From: Deinococcus hopiensis KR-140
GTDB lineage: Bacteria > Deinococcota > Deinococci > Deinococcales > Deinococcaceae
Direction: 5' to 3'
DNA length: 64,000 nucleotides
NCBI RefSeq assembly: GCF_900176165.1
Contig: NZ_FWWU01000010.1
Coordinates: 124,001 to 188,000 of the forward strand
Part shown: positions 36,992-46,046 of the stretch, in pieces
How the letters are laid out: every line of letters starts with the position of its first letter
Position numbering within the stretch: position 1 is the stretch's first letter
The notes under the pieces: model-generated
What the model was told of the DNA's origin: nothing
Seen by the model: only the letters and a program-made list of their open reading frames with translations
The model's database searches: none
Made by a program: the position numbers and the translations under genes

Positions 36992-37114
36992 GCGCATCTG
37001 TCAAAAAGTGGAGTTTTTTTGACCGAGGCCGGCGAGCAAACTGGAATGCGCATGGAAAAGAATGGAACCGTGAGGGGTGCTCTTCCACGCGCGGCGCCCT
37101 TCGGACAACTGCTC
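36992..37114 (+). repeat. Short repeat family 1, copy C
   Basis: GCGCATCTGTCAAAAAGTGG at the start, GGAATGCGCATGGAAAAGAA in the middle and TTCGGACAACTGCTC at the end. Very close to the split copy just upstream. Confidence 0.75.
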
Positions 37115-37429
37115 CACTGGGCGAACAGCCCAACCCCAGGAGCGCTTTCTGCCGGATATTGCGGTGAGCGCGCCGCTGGCCGTTGAGCGCCTCCTGCACA
37201 CCGCGGCTTAGCGTCCCGGCGTCTTTGCGCCAGGGGCGCTTTTCGATGGGGCTCCATTCCTGCACAGTCTTTCCCCGTAACGCCTGGCGTACCGAGTTAC
37301 GGCTCTCCAGGCGTTCGGGGTGCAGGGAAAAGGGATGGCCTGGCCCGTCACGCCGCATCCCCGGGAAGGGCGAGGCTACCGCGAGGCCCGGTGGTCGGGA
37401 CCGAGAGGAGGCAAATTACGGCAAATGCC
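37115..37429. other. Intergenic, nothing recognised
   Basis: About 315 bases between repeat family 1 copy C and the molybdenum-enzyme gene; no convincing frame. Confidence 0.35.
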
Positions 37430-38116
37430 CTAAGGCCGGGTGATGGGGTGGCTGTGTTCCGAAAGCGCGCGGGCCCCACAGAGATACCCGCTGACCTGCG
37501 TTCGGTACATCCACCGCCAGAACCGGGACACGCCAGTTCCACTGCGTTCTTCCAGGTCCACTCGGCCGCGCGGGTGAGAAAGAAGCCGCCCGACACGACT
37601 GCTCACCGGCGCAGGCAGCAGTTCCAGGCGCCGGAGGTGCTTGATGTTTTTGTACCCGTAGAGTTGCGGCGCAATCAATCGCAGGGGCGCGCCATGGGCC
37701 GGCGTGAGTGGCTTGCCGTTCATGTGGTCTGCCAGGAGCACGTCGGCCCGCATCAATTCTTCCAGAGGAACGCACGCCCGGTAACCGTCGTGGCCGCTGA
37801 CCATCACGTGCGTCACGTCCGGCCGTGCGAGTTCTGCCAAAAAAGCGGCCCACACGTCCGAAAACTGCCAGCCCTCCCAATGCACGCCGGGCGCAGTCCA
37901 GGTGGTGACGCAGTGGAAGTCACGAATGATGGCTGTCCGCGGGACATGGGCCAGGAGCGAGGGGCTCAGGACCGCTGGGCAAACCACGTGGCCGAAGATT
38001 CCAAGGGTTGCGTCTGGAGCCCCCTGAACCTGACGGCCCAGATAGCGCGGCAGGCCGAAGCGGGGCATGGGTCCAGACAGCAACACCTGGCCAGGAGCGG
38101 AAAATTCAGCGGTCAT
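37430..38116 (-). CDS. Sulfite-oxidase-like molybdopterin oxidoreductase
   Basis: 228 residues of the sulfite oxidase/MsrP-like catalytic domain. RDFHCVTTWTAPGVHWEGW holds the molybdenum-coordinating cysteine. DVTHVMVSGHDGYRACVPLE, the LTPAHGAPLRLIAP stretch and the end KNIKHLRRLELL are typical of this fold. No signal peptide or heme domain, so a soluble catalytic subunit. Substrate unknown. One of three molybdenum-linked genes in the window, with the MopB enzyme at 54905 and the MOSC protein at 60841. Confidence 0.82.
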   Translation of the reverse strand: MTAEFSAPGQVLLSGPMPRFGLPRYLGRQVQGAPDATLGIFGHVVCPAVLSPSLLAHVPRTAIIRDFHCVTTWTAPGVHWEGWQFSDVWAAFLAELARPDVTHVMVSGHDGYRACVPLEELMRADVLLADHMNGKPLTPAHGAPLRLIAPQLYGYKNIKHLRRLELLPAPVSSRVGRLLSHPRGRVDLEERSGTGVSRFWRWMYRTQVSGYLCGARALSEHSHPITRP

Positions 38117-39145
38117 AGTATCTCCAGCGGATCACGAGGCGCGGGCGAGGCAGGAATGCATAGATCAGTCGGGGTTGACTGTACTCCCCGGGGGCTACCG
38201 CGAGGAAGGGACTTTCGGCGCTCCCTGAACAGGCCGTGCGGGCTTGTATCTTGACGACGTTCTCAACCTTCCCCTGAGGGTGTTGGAATCTCCTGAGGCC
38301 ATTGGGGGTCGAGGTTGGAAGCCTGGCGAACGTGCGGCGAAGCAGCGCGCGCCATGAAGGGCAGGTTGGCGGTGCCGACGCGCGATGACGCCTTATGGGG
38401 ACTCCGGGGCATCATGGAGAGGAAGCGGCCAGTTCCGGGCACAGGCGATATTCCGCCGGATGCCCACGTCCTCACTGCATGCCGAGTGCAGCGAGGACGT
38501 GCTTGCACGGGCGTGTGCGCGCGTGACCGAGACGGTCGCAGCGCAAGTCGGGTGTGACCTGTTGGGGTTTTGCGCCGCCCGTCACTGTCAACCCCTCCGG
38601 CGCCGACTGTCACCCTCAGGGAGAGGGAGCGCGGCAGGCGGGGGCAGGGGATATACGGGGAAGCGTCCCCGGTGCAGGTTGAGGGAGATTTTCGGTGTCT
38701 TCGAGGACCGTGCCGTGCTGGTACTTCTCCGGATTCTTGATCGCGAGGGTAAGGCGCTTCAGGGGGTTGCGCGGTGTGGTGGCATTCCCAGCGCAGTGAC
38801 GCACCATCACGGTGTAAACCGCGGCGCCCCGCCGTACGTGTTGTGGGTACATCAGCGCGATGCCGGGCACCCGTCGGCGTTCATGCCTTGACTGCGCAGA
38901 AGAGAGGCGAGGTCGGCGTCTCCGGGCTTTTCACCACGCTCCACATCAAATTCGCCTCGCTGCTCACCGAGGAGCTGCGCTCCCGGGAACCCCGCCGGGG
39001 TTGCCGGCGGCATCTGAACAGGCGGCTTGACGGTCAAGCCGCCCGCTGGAGAAATCGGCGCTGCCCAGGTCAAGCTGCCAGAATCCACCCCGCACTGTTG
39101 AAGACCAACTACCAATCGGCGGACAAGAGGGGCATCCTGAACAGG
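38117..39145. other. About 1 kb without a confident gene
   Basis: A minus-strand frame at 38616-38870 (84 codons; YTVMVRHCAGNATTPRNPLK and LTLAIKNPEKYQHGTVLED) reads like a real protein and could be a small hypothetical gene, but I find no convincing start signal. The rest shows only broken frames. The + strand frame that reaches the GntR gene from 38774 is read-through upstream of its real ATG. Confidence 0.35.
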
Positions 39146-39898
39146 ATGACGCGTCTGGACCGTTCTTCCCCTCTCGCCGCTCCCCGTTACCTGCAGGTGC
39201 AGCAGGTGCTTCAGGAAATGATTGAGGGGACCGAATTTGCGCCCGGCGACAAGGTCCCTTCGGAAAGAGAACTGGCAGAGCAACTGGGCGTGAGCCGCAT
39301 GACGGTCAGGAAAGCGATGGACAATCTGGTGCGCATGGGGTTGCTGGAGCGCGACAGCACTGCGGGCACGCGAGTAAGCGCACCGAAAGTCAACCGCCTG
39401 CTCAATGACCCCACGCTTCATTCCATTACGCAGATGGTCAACGCCGAGGGGGGGCGTGCCGGGGGACGCCTGCTGGAGTTTCAGATTTCTCCCGCACCCA
39501 GCAAGGTGAGCCAGAGGCTGGAGATCCCGCTGGGCAGTCCCGTCGTGGTGCTGCGCCGGCTGCGCCTGGTCAATGGGCTGGCGTTCTGCCTGGAGACGAG
39601 TTACCTCCCTGCGGACCGCGTTCCGGCCTTGGCGGCCGAGGACCTTGCCGGCAACCAGTCGCTGTACCAGGTGCTGCTCGAACGGTACGGCATCGACGCA
39701 GGAACGGGCGACAGCACCATCAGCTTGTCGCACGCCACGTCTGCGGAGGCGACCACGCTCTCCCTGGCGGCGGGCGATCCGGTTCTGCTCTACCGGTCGG
39801 TGGTCCGTGACCAGGTGGGGGTCCCCTTTGAGTACTTGAAGTCTGTCAATCACCCTCAATTCGTGGTGTTTCATATTGGCGAAGGAACGCGTCGTTGA
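39146..39898 (+). CDS. GntR-family regulator (HutC/UTRA type)
   Basis: 250 residues from the ATG at 39146; the longer frame upstream has no family resemblance. Winged helix: QVLQEMIEGTEFAPGDKVPS, RELAEQLGVSRMTVRKAMDNL and LVRMGLLERDSTAGTRVS. The C-terminal UTRA domain starts near residue 90 and ends with VRDQVGVPFEYLKSVNHPQF. UTRA proteins bind phosphorylated sugars or amines. It lies directly upstream of the deglycase gene, which has a matching palindrome in its promoter, so it should repress the operon until the fructoselysine-like phosphate appears. Confidence 0.9.
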   Translation: MTRLDRSSPLAAPRYLQVQQVLQEMIEGTEFAPGDKVPSERELAEQLGVSRMTVRKAMDNLVRMGLLERDSTAGTRVSAPKVNRLLNDPTLHSITQMVNAEGGRAGGRLLEFQISPAPSKVSQRLEIPLGSPVVVLRRLRLVNGLAFCLETSYLPADRVPALAAEDLAGNQSLYQVLLERYGIDAGTGDSTISLSHATSAEATTLSLAAGDPVLLYRSVVRDQVGVPFEYLKSVNHPQFVVFHIGEGTRR

Positions 39899-39936
39899 GA
39901 GGAGCGCTTGACTTTTCTGGGCCACTCGCGCAGGCT

Positions 39937-39948
39937 TGGTATATACCA
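39937..39948. promoter_or_regulatory. GntR operator palindrome
   Basis: TGGTATATACCA, a perfect 12-bp palindrome of the form used by HutC/UTRA-type GntR repressors, 19 bases before the deglycase start and 39 bases after the end of the GntR gene. Confidence 0.7.
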
Positions 39949-39966
39949 GGAACCAAAGGAGTAGAC

Positions 39967-41007
39967 ATGACCAGCCAGACAGAGCGCCCGAGTGTTCGGG
40001 CCGCGCCCATCGACCATCAGCGAATCGTAGGGGGTCTGCAGGGCGCTTTGCAGACCAAGGACCAGGCTGTCGCCATCGGTCAGGAGCTGGCGCCGCAGGT
40101 TGACCGGATCTACCTCGTCGGCTGCGGCGCACCCAACCGGGTGATGCTGACGCTGGAATACTGGATGGCGCACGCCCACACCAGCTTTGAGGTCAAACGC
40201 TACTTCCCAGCAGAATTCATGACCGTCACCCCCAGGCTCGACGAACGCACGCTGGTGGTTCTGGGCTCTAAATCCGGCACCACCCCGGAGACAGTTCAGG
40301 CAGCCGAATTTCTAAAGGATAAGCCCTGCCTTACCCTGGCCGTGACGGGTACTGAACAGGCCCCCCTGGCCCGCGCCTCGCAGCGCTCCCTCCTGATGGG
40401 TGAGACCGAACAGGCGCACACTGGAATGTTCATCGTGTTGCAGGCCCTGATCGGGAGCCTCTTGCAGGCCAGAGACGGGTGGCCGCTCCTGGAGCCACTC
40501 TTGCGCTCGCTCGATGCACTGCCCGGTGTTCTGGTGGAAAGCGCTGAGTTGAATGACCGGCGTGCTGAGCAGGACGCACGCACCTACGAGCACGACCGCA
40601 TTCTCTATCACCTCGCGGGTGGCCCCATGTTCGCCACCGCCTACGTGTTCGGCGTGTGCATGCTGATGGAGATGCAGTGGATGCACAGCATTCCCATTGA
40701 AGCCGCCGAATGGTTTCATGGACCATTCGAGATTCTGGATGCCCAGACCCCCGTCGTGCTCCTCCTGGGAGAGGATCCCAGCCGTCCACTGGTAGAGCGG
40801 GCCCTGACGTTCTGCCAGAAGTACTCGGCCCGCCTGATGGTCTACGACACCCTCGACTACCCCATGACGGGCGTGGATCCGGCCATCCGGCCCATCGTCG
40901 GGCCCTTCGTGCTTCAAGCAGCCCTCAACCGCTTCGCTGAGCACCTTTCTGAACGCCACGGCCACCACTTGGACACCCGCCGCTACATGTGGGTCACCGA
41001 GTACTAG
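39967..41007 (+). CDS. frlB: SIS-domain deglycase, FrlB-like
   Basis: 346 residues with tandem SIS (sugar isomerase) domains: first with RIYLVGCGAPNRVMLTLEYW and LVVLGSKSGTTPETVQAAEF, second with RILYHLAGGPMFATAYVFGV and EAAEWFHGPFEIL. This matches fructoselysine/glucoselysine-6-phosphate deglycases (FrlB/GfrF), which split a phosphorylated Amadori product into sugar phosphate and amino acid. AAAGGAG precedes the ATG. It is followed two bases later by the PfkB kinase gene, so the two would phosphorylate and then cleave the same substrate. Confidence 0.8.
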   Translation: MTSQTERPSVRAAPIDHQRIVGGLQGALQTKDQAVAIGQELAPQVDRIYLVGCGAPNRVMLTLEYWMAHAHTSFEVKRYFPAEFMTVTPRLDERTLVVLGSKSGTTPETVQAAEFLKDKPCLTLAVTGTEQAPLARASQRSLLMGETEQAHTGMFIVLQALIGSLLQARDGWPLLEPLLRSLDALPGVLVESAELNDRRAEQDARTYEHDRILYHLAGGPMFATAYVFGVCMLMEMQWMHSIPIEAAEWFHGPFEILDAQTPVVLLLGEDPSRPLVERALTFCQKYSARLMVYDTLDYPMTGVDPAIRPIVGPFVLQAALNRFAEHLSERHGHHLDTRRYMWVTEY

Positions 41008-41008
41008 G

Positions 41009-41842
41009 ATGCGCCGCCTGCTCGGACTCGGCGACAACACCGCCGACCTGTACGTCGACCAAAACGTGATGTACCCCGGTGGCAATACGGTCAACGTTGC
41101 TGTGCTCACCGCCCGTCTGGGACACCCTGCCAGCTACCTCGGCGTTTTGGGCGACGACCCTCCAGGTCACCTGATCCTGCGCGCCTTGCGTCAGGAAGGG
41201 GTGGAGACCGCCCACACCCGAATGGTGCAGGGCCAGACGTCGTGGTCGAAGGTCCGCCACCGCAACAACGACCGGATATTTGAAGGCAGCGACGCCGGCG
41301 TCTCCACGACCTGGCAACTCACAGACCAGGATTTCGCCTTTATCGCCCGGCATGAGGTCGTGCACACGAGCGCCTACAGCGGCCTTGAGCCCTTGCTTCC
41401 TCAGATTCGAGACGCTGCACCACGCCTTTCGTTCGATTTTTCCTCAGAATGGACCGCCGACTCCAGCGCGGCACTCGCCCCCATGCTGGACGTGGCGTTC
41501 TTCTCCGCGTCCCACCAGCCTGAGGAAGCCTGCGTGGCGCTCGCGCAGCGGATGATATCCCTGGGAACGGAGATCGTCGTCATGACCCGCGGTGAGCAGG
41601 GTGCGCTCGCAATCACGGACCGCGGGGTGCACCGCGGACAGATCGTACCGACCACGGTGGTCGACACCCTCGGCGCAGGTGACGCCTTTATCGCCGGCTT
41701 CCTGAACACTTGGATTTCGGGAGACGGGCTGGGTTCTACCCTGCACGCCGCCGCACAGGAGGCAGCAAAAAACTGTGCGACCCACGGTGCATTTGGTTAC
41801 GGCACACCCTATACGCCGGCCGAAACCCCGCCCACCGTGTAG
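41009..41842 (+). CDS. frlD: PfkB-family sugar kinase, FrlD-like
   Basis: 277 residues. PfkB signatures: GDNTADLYVD, YPGGNTVNVAVLTARLGH near the N-terminus and the catalytic block VVDTLGAGDAFIAGFL, with the general base in the GAGD motif. Gene order GntR-SIS-PfkB matches fructoselysine 6-kinase operons; the substrate would be an Amadori compound such as fructoselysine. Start ATG lies two bases after the deglycase stop. Confidence 0.82.
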   Translation: MRRLLGLGDNTADLYVDQNVMYPGGNTVNVAVLTARLGHPASYLGVLGDDPPGHLILRALRQEGVETAHTRMVQGQTSWSKVRHRNNDRIFEGSDAGVSTTWQLTDQDFAFIARHEVVHTSAYSGLEPLLPQIRDAAPRLSFDFSSEWTADSSAALAPMLDVAFFSASHQPEEACVALAQRMISLGTEIVVMTRGEQGALAITDRGVHRGQIVPTTVVDTLGAGDAFIAGFLNTWISGDGLGSTLHAAAQEAAKNCATHGAFGYGTPYTPAETPPTV

Positions 41843-41878
41843 CACTCCAGCGTCTGGACCGAACCCCGAGGAGGACGT

Positions 41879-42646
41879 ATGAACCGAACCCTGCTTCAAC
41901 GCTGGGCCTTACTGGCCCTCACTGGCGTCGTTTCCTCGACTGCGGGAGCCAGCACGCTGGCCGCGATCAAGCAGTCGGGTGTGCTTCATCTCGCCACGGA
42001 AGGGAATTACCGGCCCTTCAACTACTTCAAGGGCAAGACGCTCACCGGCTTCGAGGTGGACCTTGGCAACGCCATAGCCAAAGAACTCGGCGTGAAGCCC
42101 GTATGGACCACCATTGTCTTTGAGAGTTTGCTGATCGGCCTACAGCAGAACAAATATGACCTGGTGATCGCTTCGCACGGCATTACTCCCGAACGCCTCA
42201 AGGCCGTGGCGTTCAGCACACCGCATTACTGCAGCGGAGGGGTGCTGGTTTCAACACCTGGAGGGCCCAAAACCACCGCAGACCTTCAGGGCAAAGTGGT
42301 GTCTCTCGGCGTGAACACCTCGTACCTGCAATACGCACAGCGGCTTCCCGGCCTCAAAGACATCAAGACCCTCCCCACCACCAACGACCAACTCACCGCC
42401 GTCTTGACCAAACGTGCGGACGCCATGGTGCTCGACCGGTTCAACGCCATCGACGTCAGCAAGACCCTTCCGGGCAAACTGCAACTCGGGGACGTCATTT
42501 TCCCCGAGCGAATAGGGATGGCCGTTCAGAAGAACAACGCTGAACTCCTGACTGCTGTGAACAATGCCCTGGCCACCCTCATGAAAAACGGCACCTATGC
42601 CAAGCTGAGCCAGTCGTACTTCGGGCAAGACGTCCGCTGCAAATAA
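41879..42646 (+). CDS. ABC transporter substrate-binding protein, amino-acid type
   Basis: 255 residues. Signal peptide ending in TAGAS near residue 25, then the family-3 (polar amino acid) binding pattern: GVLHLATEGNYRPFNYFKGK, GFEVDLGNAIAKELG, LQQNKYDLVIASHGITPERL and VGLGVNTSY-like VSLGVNTSYLQYAQ. GAGGAGG precedes the ATG and the gene is 36 bases after the kinase, so it is in the operon and would bind the Amadori substrate in the periplasm. No permease or ATPase gene adjoins, so it must pair with one elsewhere or it is an orphan. Confidence 0.85.
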   Translation: MNRTLLQRWALLALTGVVSSTAGASTLAAIKQSGVLHLATEGNYRPFNYFKGKTLTGFEVDLGNAIAKELGVKPVWTTIVFESLLIGLQQNKYDLVIASHGITPERLKAVAFSTPHYCSGGVLVSTPGGPKTTADLQGKVVSLGVNTSYLQYAQRLPGLKDIKTLPTTNDQLTAVLTKRADAMVLDRFNAIDVSKTLPGKLQLGDVIFPERIGMAVQKNNAELLTAVNNALATLMKNGTYAKLSQSYFGQDVRCK

Positions 42647-42947
42647 GGGGCGGGCGCTGACCCTGGGGTTTAGCCGTGAGGCCACGCTTGCACGCCCTGG
42701 GGTGAGACCCACCCGTGCTCCTTATCCCCGAACCCCCCTCGTGCAGCGTTTCCGGCTGGTCCATCGGAGCGTGTTGCCGCGGATGTCCGTATGGCCTTGC
42801 GTTTTGGCCCGTTGGGGAAGCAGCATTCGGCCGACAAGCGGCGGCAAGACCTCGCGGGGACCGGCACACGGATGCCGGATCCTCGCTGAAGCGGCGCGCT
42901 GACTCGGCAAGTGCGCCGAAGCTGCTGTTCCCGCGTGGAAACTCGAC

Positions 42948-42953
42948 TACACT
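42948..42953 (+). promoter_or_regulatory. -10 box of a leaderless start
   Basis: TACACT ends 7 bases before the ATG at 42961, the spacing seen at leaderless Deinococcus genes. No Shine-Dalgarno is present. The -35 is not obvious. Confidence 0.5.
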
Positions 42954-42960
42954 CCCCACC

Positions 42961-43953
42961 ATGAACGTCGCTCTCCTCGGCTCTGGGTCCATTGCGGAAG
43001 ACCACGCCCAGGCGATCCACGAGTTGCAGGAAAGCCGTCCGGACCTCACGCTCCACACGGTTATGGGACCCCAACGCGAGGCGGTGGAGTCTTTTGCCCG
43101 CGGTCATGGCGCAGTTCACGCCACCACCGATCTCGACGCGCTCCTGGGCACTCCTCAAATCGACGCCGTCATCATCTGTTCCCCCAGCGAGCATCACGCT
43201 GCCCAGACCGAGCGTTGCCTGCGCGCGGGAAAGCACGTGCTGTGCGAGATTCCGCTCGCTCTGTCCCTCGCTGAGACCGACCGGCTGATTGCGGTGGCTC
43301 ACGAGATGGACCGGCGCCTGATGGTGGGCCACACCCAGCGCTACTGGCCTTCCAGTCAGAAGGCCCGGCAGCAGGTCGTGGCGGGAGAACTGCAGCCGCA
43401 TTCCCTCGTTGGTCGCCATCTGTTTTTACGGCGCGACACGGTGAACTGGAAAGGTCATCGCCGAGACTGGACCGACAATCTCTTGTGGCATCACGCCTGT
43501 CACTCGGTCGACTTGGCGTTGTGGCTCCTGGGAACGGAGGCCCAGAGCGCTGTCTCGCAGGTGGCGCCGCCCAGCGGACCACTGCGCATTCCGATGGACC
43601 TGACCATCTCGCTCCGTACCCCGCAAGATCAGATTGCGACGCTGGCCTTGTCTTACAACGCGCATCTCCCGTTTCACGACTACCTGCTTATGGGGAAGGA
43701 AGACGCCCTGCTCCTCACCGAACACGGGATCCAGTCCAGGCAGGGCCATCTGGCGCTCGCTCATCAAAGGCGTCCGATCCTGGAACAGGACGCAGAATTC
43801 TTCGCTGCCATACGGGAGCAACGGGAACCAGCGGTATCGGCACGCTCGGTGCGTCCGGCGATGTGGGCCCTGCAGGCCGCACAAGACCAGCTTGACACCC
43901 TCATGCGCGAACGGGAGCAACGCTTCTCTCAGCCCAACGGGAAAAGCAGGTGA
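42961..43953 (+). CDS. Gfo/Idh/MocA-family oxidoreductase
   Basis: 330 residues from the ATG at 42961; the longer frame from 42715 is non-coding. Rossmann NAD(P)-binding start (NVALLGSGSIAEDHAQAI), IDAVIICSPSEHHAAQTERC and GKHVLCEIPLALSL, where a proline after the usual lysine position (normally EKP) is replaced by EIP, so the catalytic lysine equivalent is altered. HHACHSVDLALWLLG holds the family His near the substrate. It is likely a sugar or inositol dehydrogenase relative. It follows the Amadori operon but has its own leaderless start. Confidence 0.8.
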   Translation: MNVALLGSGSIAEDHAQAIHELQESRPDLTLHTVMGPQREAVESFARGHGAVHATTDLDALLGTPQIDAVIICSPSEHHAAQTERCLRAGKHVLCEIPLALSLAETDRLIAVAHEMDRRLMVGHTQRYWPSSQKARQQVVAGELQPHSLVGRHLFLRRDTVNWKGHRRDWTDNLLWHHACHSVDLALWLLGTEAQSAVSQVAPPSGPLRIPMDLTISLRTPQDQIATLALSYNAHLPFHDYLLMGKEDALLLTEHGIQSRQGHLALAHQRRPILEQDAEFFAAIREQREPAVSARSVRPAMWALQAAQDQLDTLMREREQRFSQPNGKSR

Positions 43954-44246
43954 CTGCCCAGCAGCTGTACAGAAGGGGGGGGGAGGGCCCATGACGCGCC
44001 TTCAGGATGCATTCGCAGGCGCGAGCGTCAGAAGCGCTTGACGCCCTGGGTGGACCGGGTCAGTTGAAGCTGATCTGGTTCAAGGAGATGCCGCCGAAAA
44101 ACGTGCTGGCGGCCGCAGAAGGACGCTGTGGGTAACGTGACCGATACGTCGGCCAAGTCCTGGAAGCGCAGCCCTCCATGCGCGGGCCAGTGTGGCCAGG
44201 GCAAAGGATCGGCACCGCCGGGCCATTTGGACGCGCGGCGCCGTCC
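43954..44246. other. Intergenic, nothing recognised
   Basis: No gene between the oxidoreductase and the convergent hydrolase. Confidence 0.4.
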
Positions 44247-45362
44247 TCAGTGCCGCTTGAGCCACGCCGCGAGGTCATTGACCGGTTCCGGCGCCATGGG
44301 TGCAAAATAGTCTTGCGTGACGCTCGTGGCCCTTCCCAGGCTGTGCCCCAGGCCTGCGTAAACCTTCAGGGTGTGATCGGTGTTCCCGGCCTTTGCCAGC
44401 GCCGTATCGAGCGCCTGGGCGTCCGCAGGGTCGATGTTCGCGTCCACCGCACCCTGCAGGATCAGTACAGGCAGCGTCAGCTGCGGTGCGAGTGTGCCCA
44501 GGGGCGGCAGGGACGTCGCTGGCGCGTACATGGGACTTTGCAGTACAGCGGCGCTGTCATACGCCGCGATGGCCGGAAGGGCCTCACCCAACAGGTCAAT
44601 CAGCCCATCATGGTTGTTGTCCAAGAAGGTGCTCAGGACAGGCCTGGCAAGGGTGCTCGTGCGGTCGAACAGCAGCTGTCCCTGCATCTTTGCCATGGGG
44701 CTGCCGTCCCCCTGGAAGGACGCCATCAAGTCCGCCAGCCCGAGTTTGCCGTTCCGGGCGTAGCGCGTGAGGTAGGGAAGGCCGACCCGCTCGAACTGCC
44801 GGGTGAAGGTGGCGGCGAAACTGTTCACCACTGGCCCCTGCACGATCAGCCCGCGGGCCCCCACCTCCAGCGCGAGGGACGCCGCGACGACGCTGCCCTC
44901 GCTCCAACCGTAGATGTAGACGCGTGACGCGTCTACTCCCAGCTGCGCCCTGGCGGCGTTTAAGGCGGTGTGGGCATCGGCGAGCAGGTCACGCATGGTC
45001 CGCTGGGCGTACGCGGCCTGGGCCGCTTGGGCGGTCTGGGGGTCGAAGGCGGCGGCGGCGCCACGCTTGTCAAACCGCATAACGGCAAAGCCCTGCGCGG
45101 CCAGCGTGTGGGCCAGCGTTCCCAGCGACCCCTTCACCACGTCGCCACCGTATCCGGGAAAACTCCCGTTCATGTCCTCGGGGCCGGTGCCCTGGATCAA
45201 CAGCACCAGCGGAGCCTTCACGGCCTCGTCCGGCAGCACCAGTTCGGCCCGTGCGGGTGTGCCGGCAAAGTCCAGCGTCAAGGGCCGGGTGATGACCGCC
45301 GCGCCCGCGCGGGCCGATGTGAGAAGCGCAGACAGCAGCAGGGCAGACAGAAGCGTCTTCAT
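44247..45362 (-). CDS. Secreted alpha/beta hydrolase
   Basis: 371 residues from the ATG at 45362 (signal peptide MKTLLSALLLSALLTSARAG). Alpha/beta hydrolase fold: LVLLIQGTGPEDMNG with the oxyanion region, FAVMRFDKRG, nucleophile Ser in GWSEGSVVAASLA (GxSxG), acid in LQGAVDANIDPADAQ and His in AGLGHSLGRA. It resembles the family of secreted esterase/acyl hydrolases with a GTGPxD motif. A -10 box (TACGCT) ends 6 bases before the ATG, so a leaderless start. It is divergent from an ArsR-like regulator. Confidence 0.82.
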   Translation of the reverse strand: MKTLLSALLLSALLTSARAGAAVITRPLTLDFAGTPARAELVLPDEAVKAPLVLLIQGTGPEDMNGSFPGYGGDVVKGSLGTLAHTLAAQGFAVMRFDKRGAAAAFDPQTAQAAQAAYAQRTMRDLLADAHTALNAARAQLGVDASRVYIYGWSEGSVVAASLALEVGARGLIVQGPVVNSFAATFTRQFERVGLPYLTRYARNGKLGLADLMASFQGDGSPMAKMQGQLLFDRTSTLARPVLSTFLDNNHDGLIDLLGEALPAIAAYDSAAVLQSPMYAPATSLPPLGTLAPQLTLPVLILQGAVDANIDPADAQALDTALAKAGNTDHTLKVYAGLGHSLGRATSVTQDYFAPMAPEPVNDLAAWLKRH

Positions 45363-45392
45363 GGGTTCAGCGTAGGTTATACCCTGCTTTCC

Positions 45393-46046
45393 ATGACAGA
45401 CCGTCACGGAAGTAGCGAGCAAGACGTCGAAATCTTGACGGATGAGCGCCGTGCCGAGGTGGTGACCGACCGCGAACAGTTGCGGCTGCTCGCGCCCTTC
45501 ATGGGGCAGGAGCGGACCGTGTCGCAAGTGGCGGCGCACCTGGGACTGAGTGTCACGGCCACCTACAAAGCCGTCGCGCGCTTCGTGGGCCTGGGTCTGC
45601 TGCGCGAAACGCGGCGCGAGGCCCGTCCTGGCCGGGCGCTACGCTACTACCGGGCACCCGCCGCGTTCTTCACCCCGTTCTCGGTGCGCCCGCTGGAGCA
45701 GATCGGGCAGCACAACCGCAGCGCGCACCTCCAGCGCTTCGAGCGCCAGTTCGCCCGAACGATGCGCCGTGACCTGCATGGCCCGTGGGGGGCCCTGACC
45801 CGCGCCCTGCCGTCCGGCGAAACCTTTTACGACCTCGCCACGGTCGATGGCCACAGCTGGAACCCGTTGGACGACGCCTCGCCGCTGGTGCTGTCGGGTT
45901 GGAACCTCTTGACTCTGCCGCGCGCCGAGGCACGCGCGCTGCAACGCGAGCTGATGGCCGTGGTCAGGCCCTACCTGAACCGTCAGGCCAAAGGGGACAC
46001 CTACCTCCTGGGCGTCTTCCTCACGCCGGATAACGGGGAACATTGA
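45393..46046 (+). CDS. ArsR-like winged-helix regulator (paralogue)
   Basis: 217 residues from the ATG at 45393. Winged helix: REQLRLLAPFMGQERTVSQV, AAHLGLSVTATYKAVARFVG and ETRREARPGRALRYYRA. The C-terminal part, from HLQRFERQFARTMRRD on, resembles the regulator at 20820 in layout. TACCCT ends 7 bases before the ATG, a leaderless-type start that overlaps the region of the divergent hydrolase start, so this regulator probably controls the hydrolase gene. Confidence 0.75.
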   Translation: MTDRHGSSEQDVEILTDERRAEVVTDREQLRLLAPFMGQERTVSQVAAHLGLSVTATYKAVARFVGLGLLRETRREARPGRALRYYRAPAAFFTPFSVRPLEQIGQHNRSAHLQRFERQFARTMRRDLHGPWGALTRALPSGETFYDLATVDGHSWNPLDDASPLVLSGWNLLTLPRAEARALQRELMAVVRPYLNRQAKGDTYLLGVFLTPDNGEH

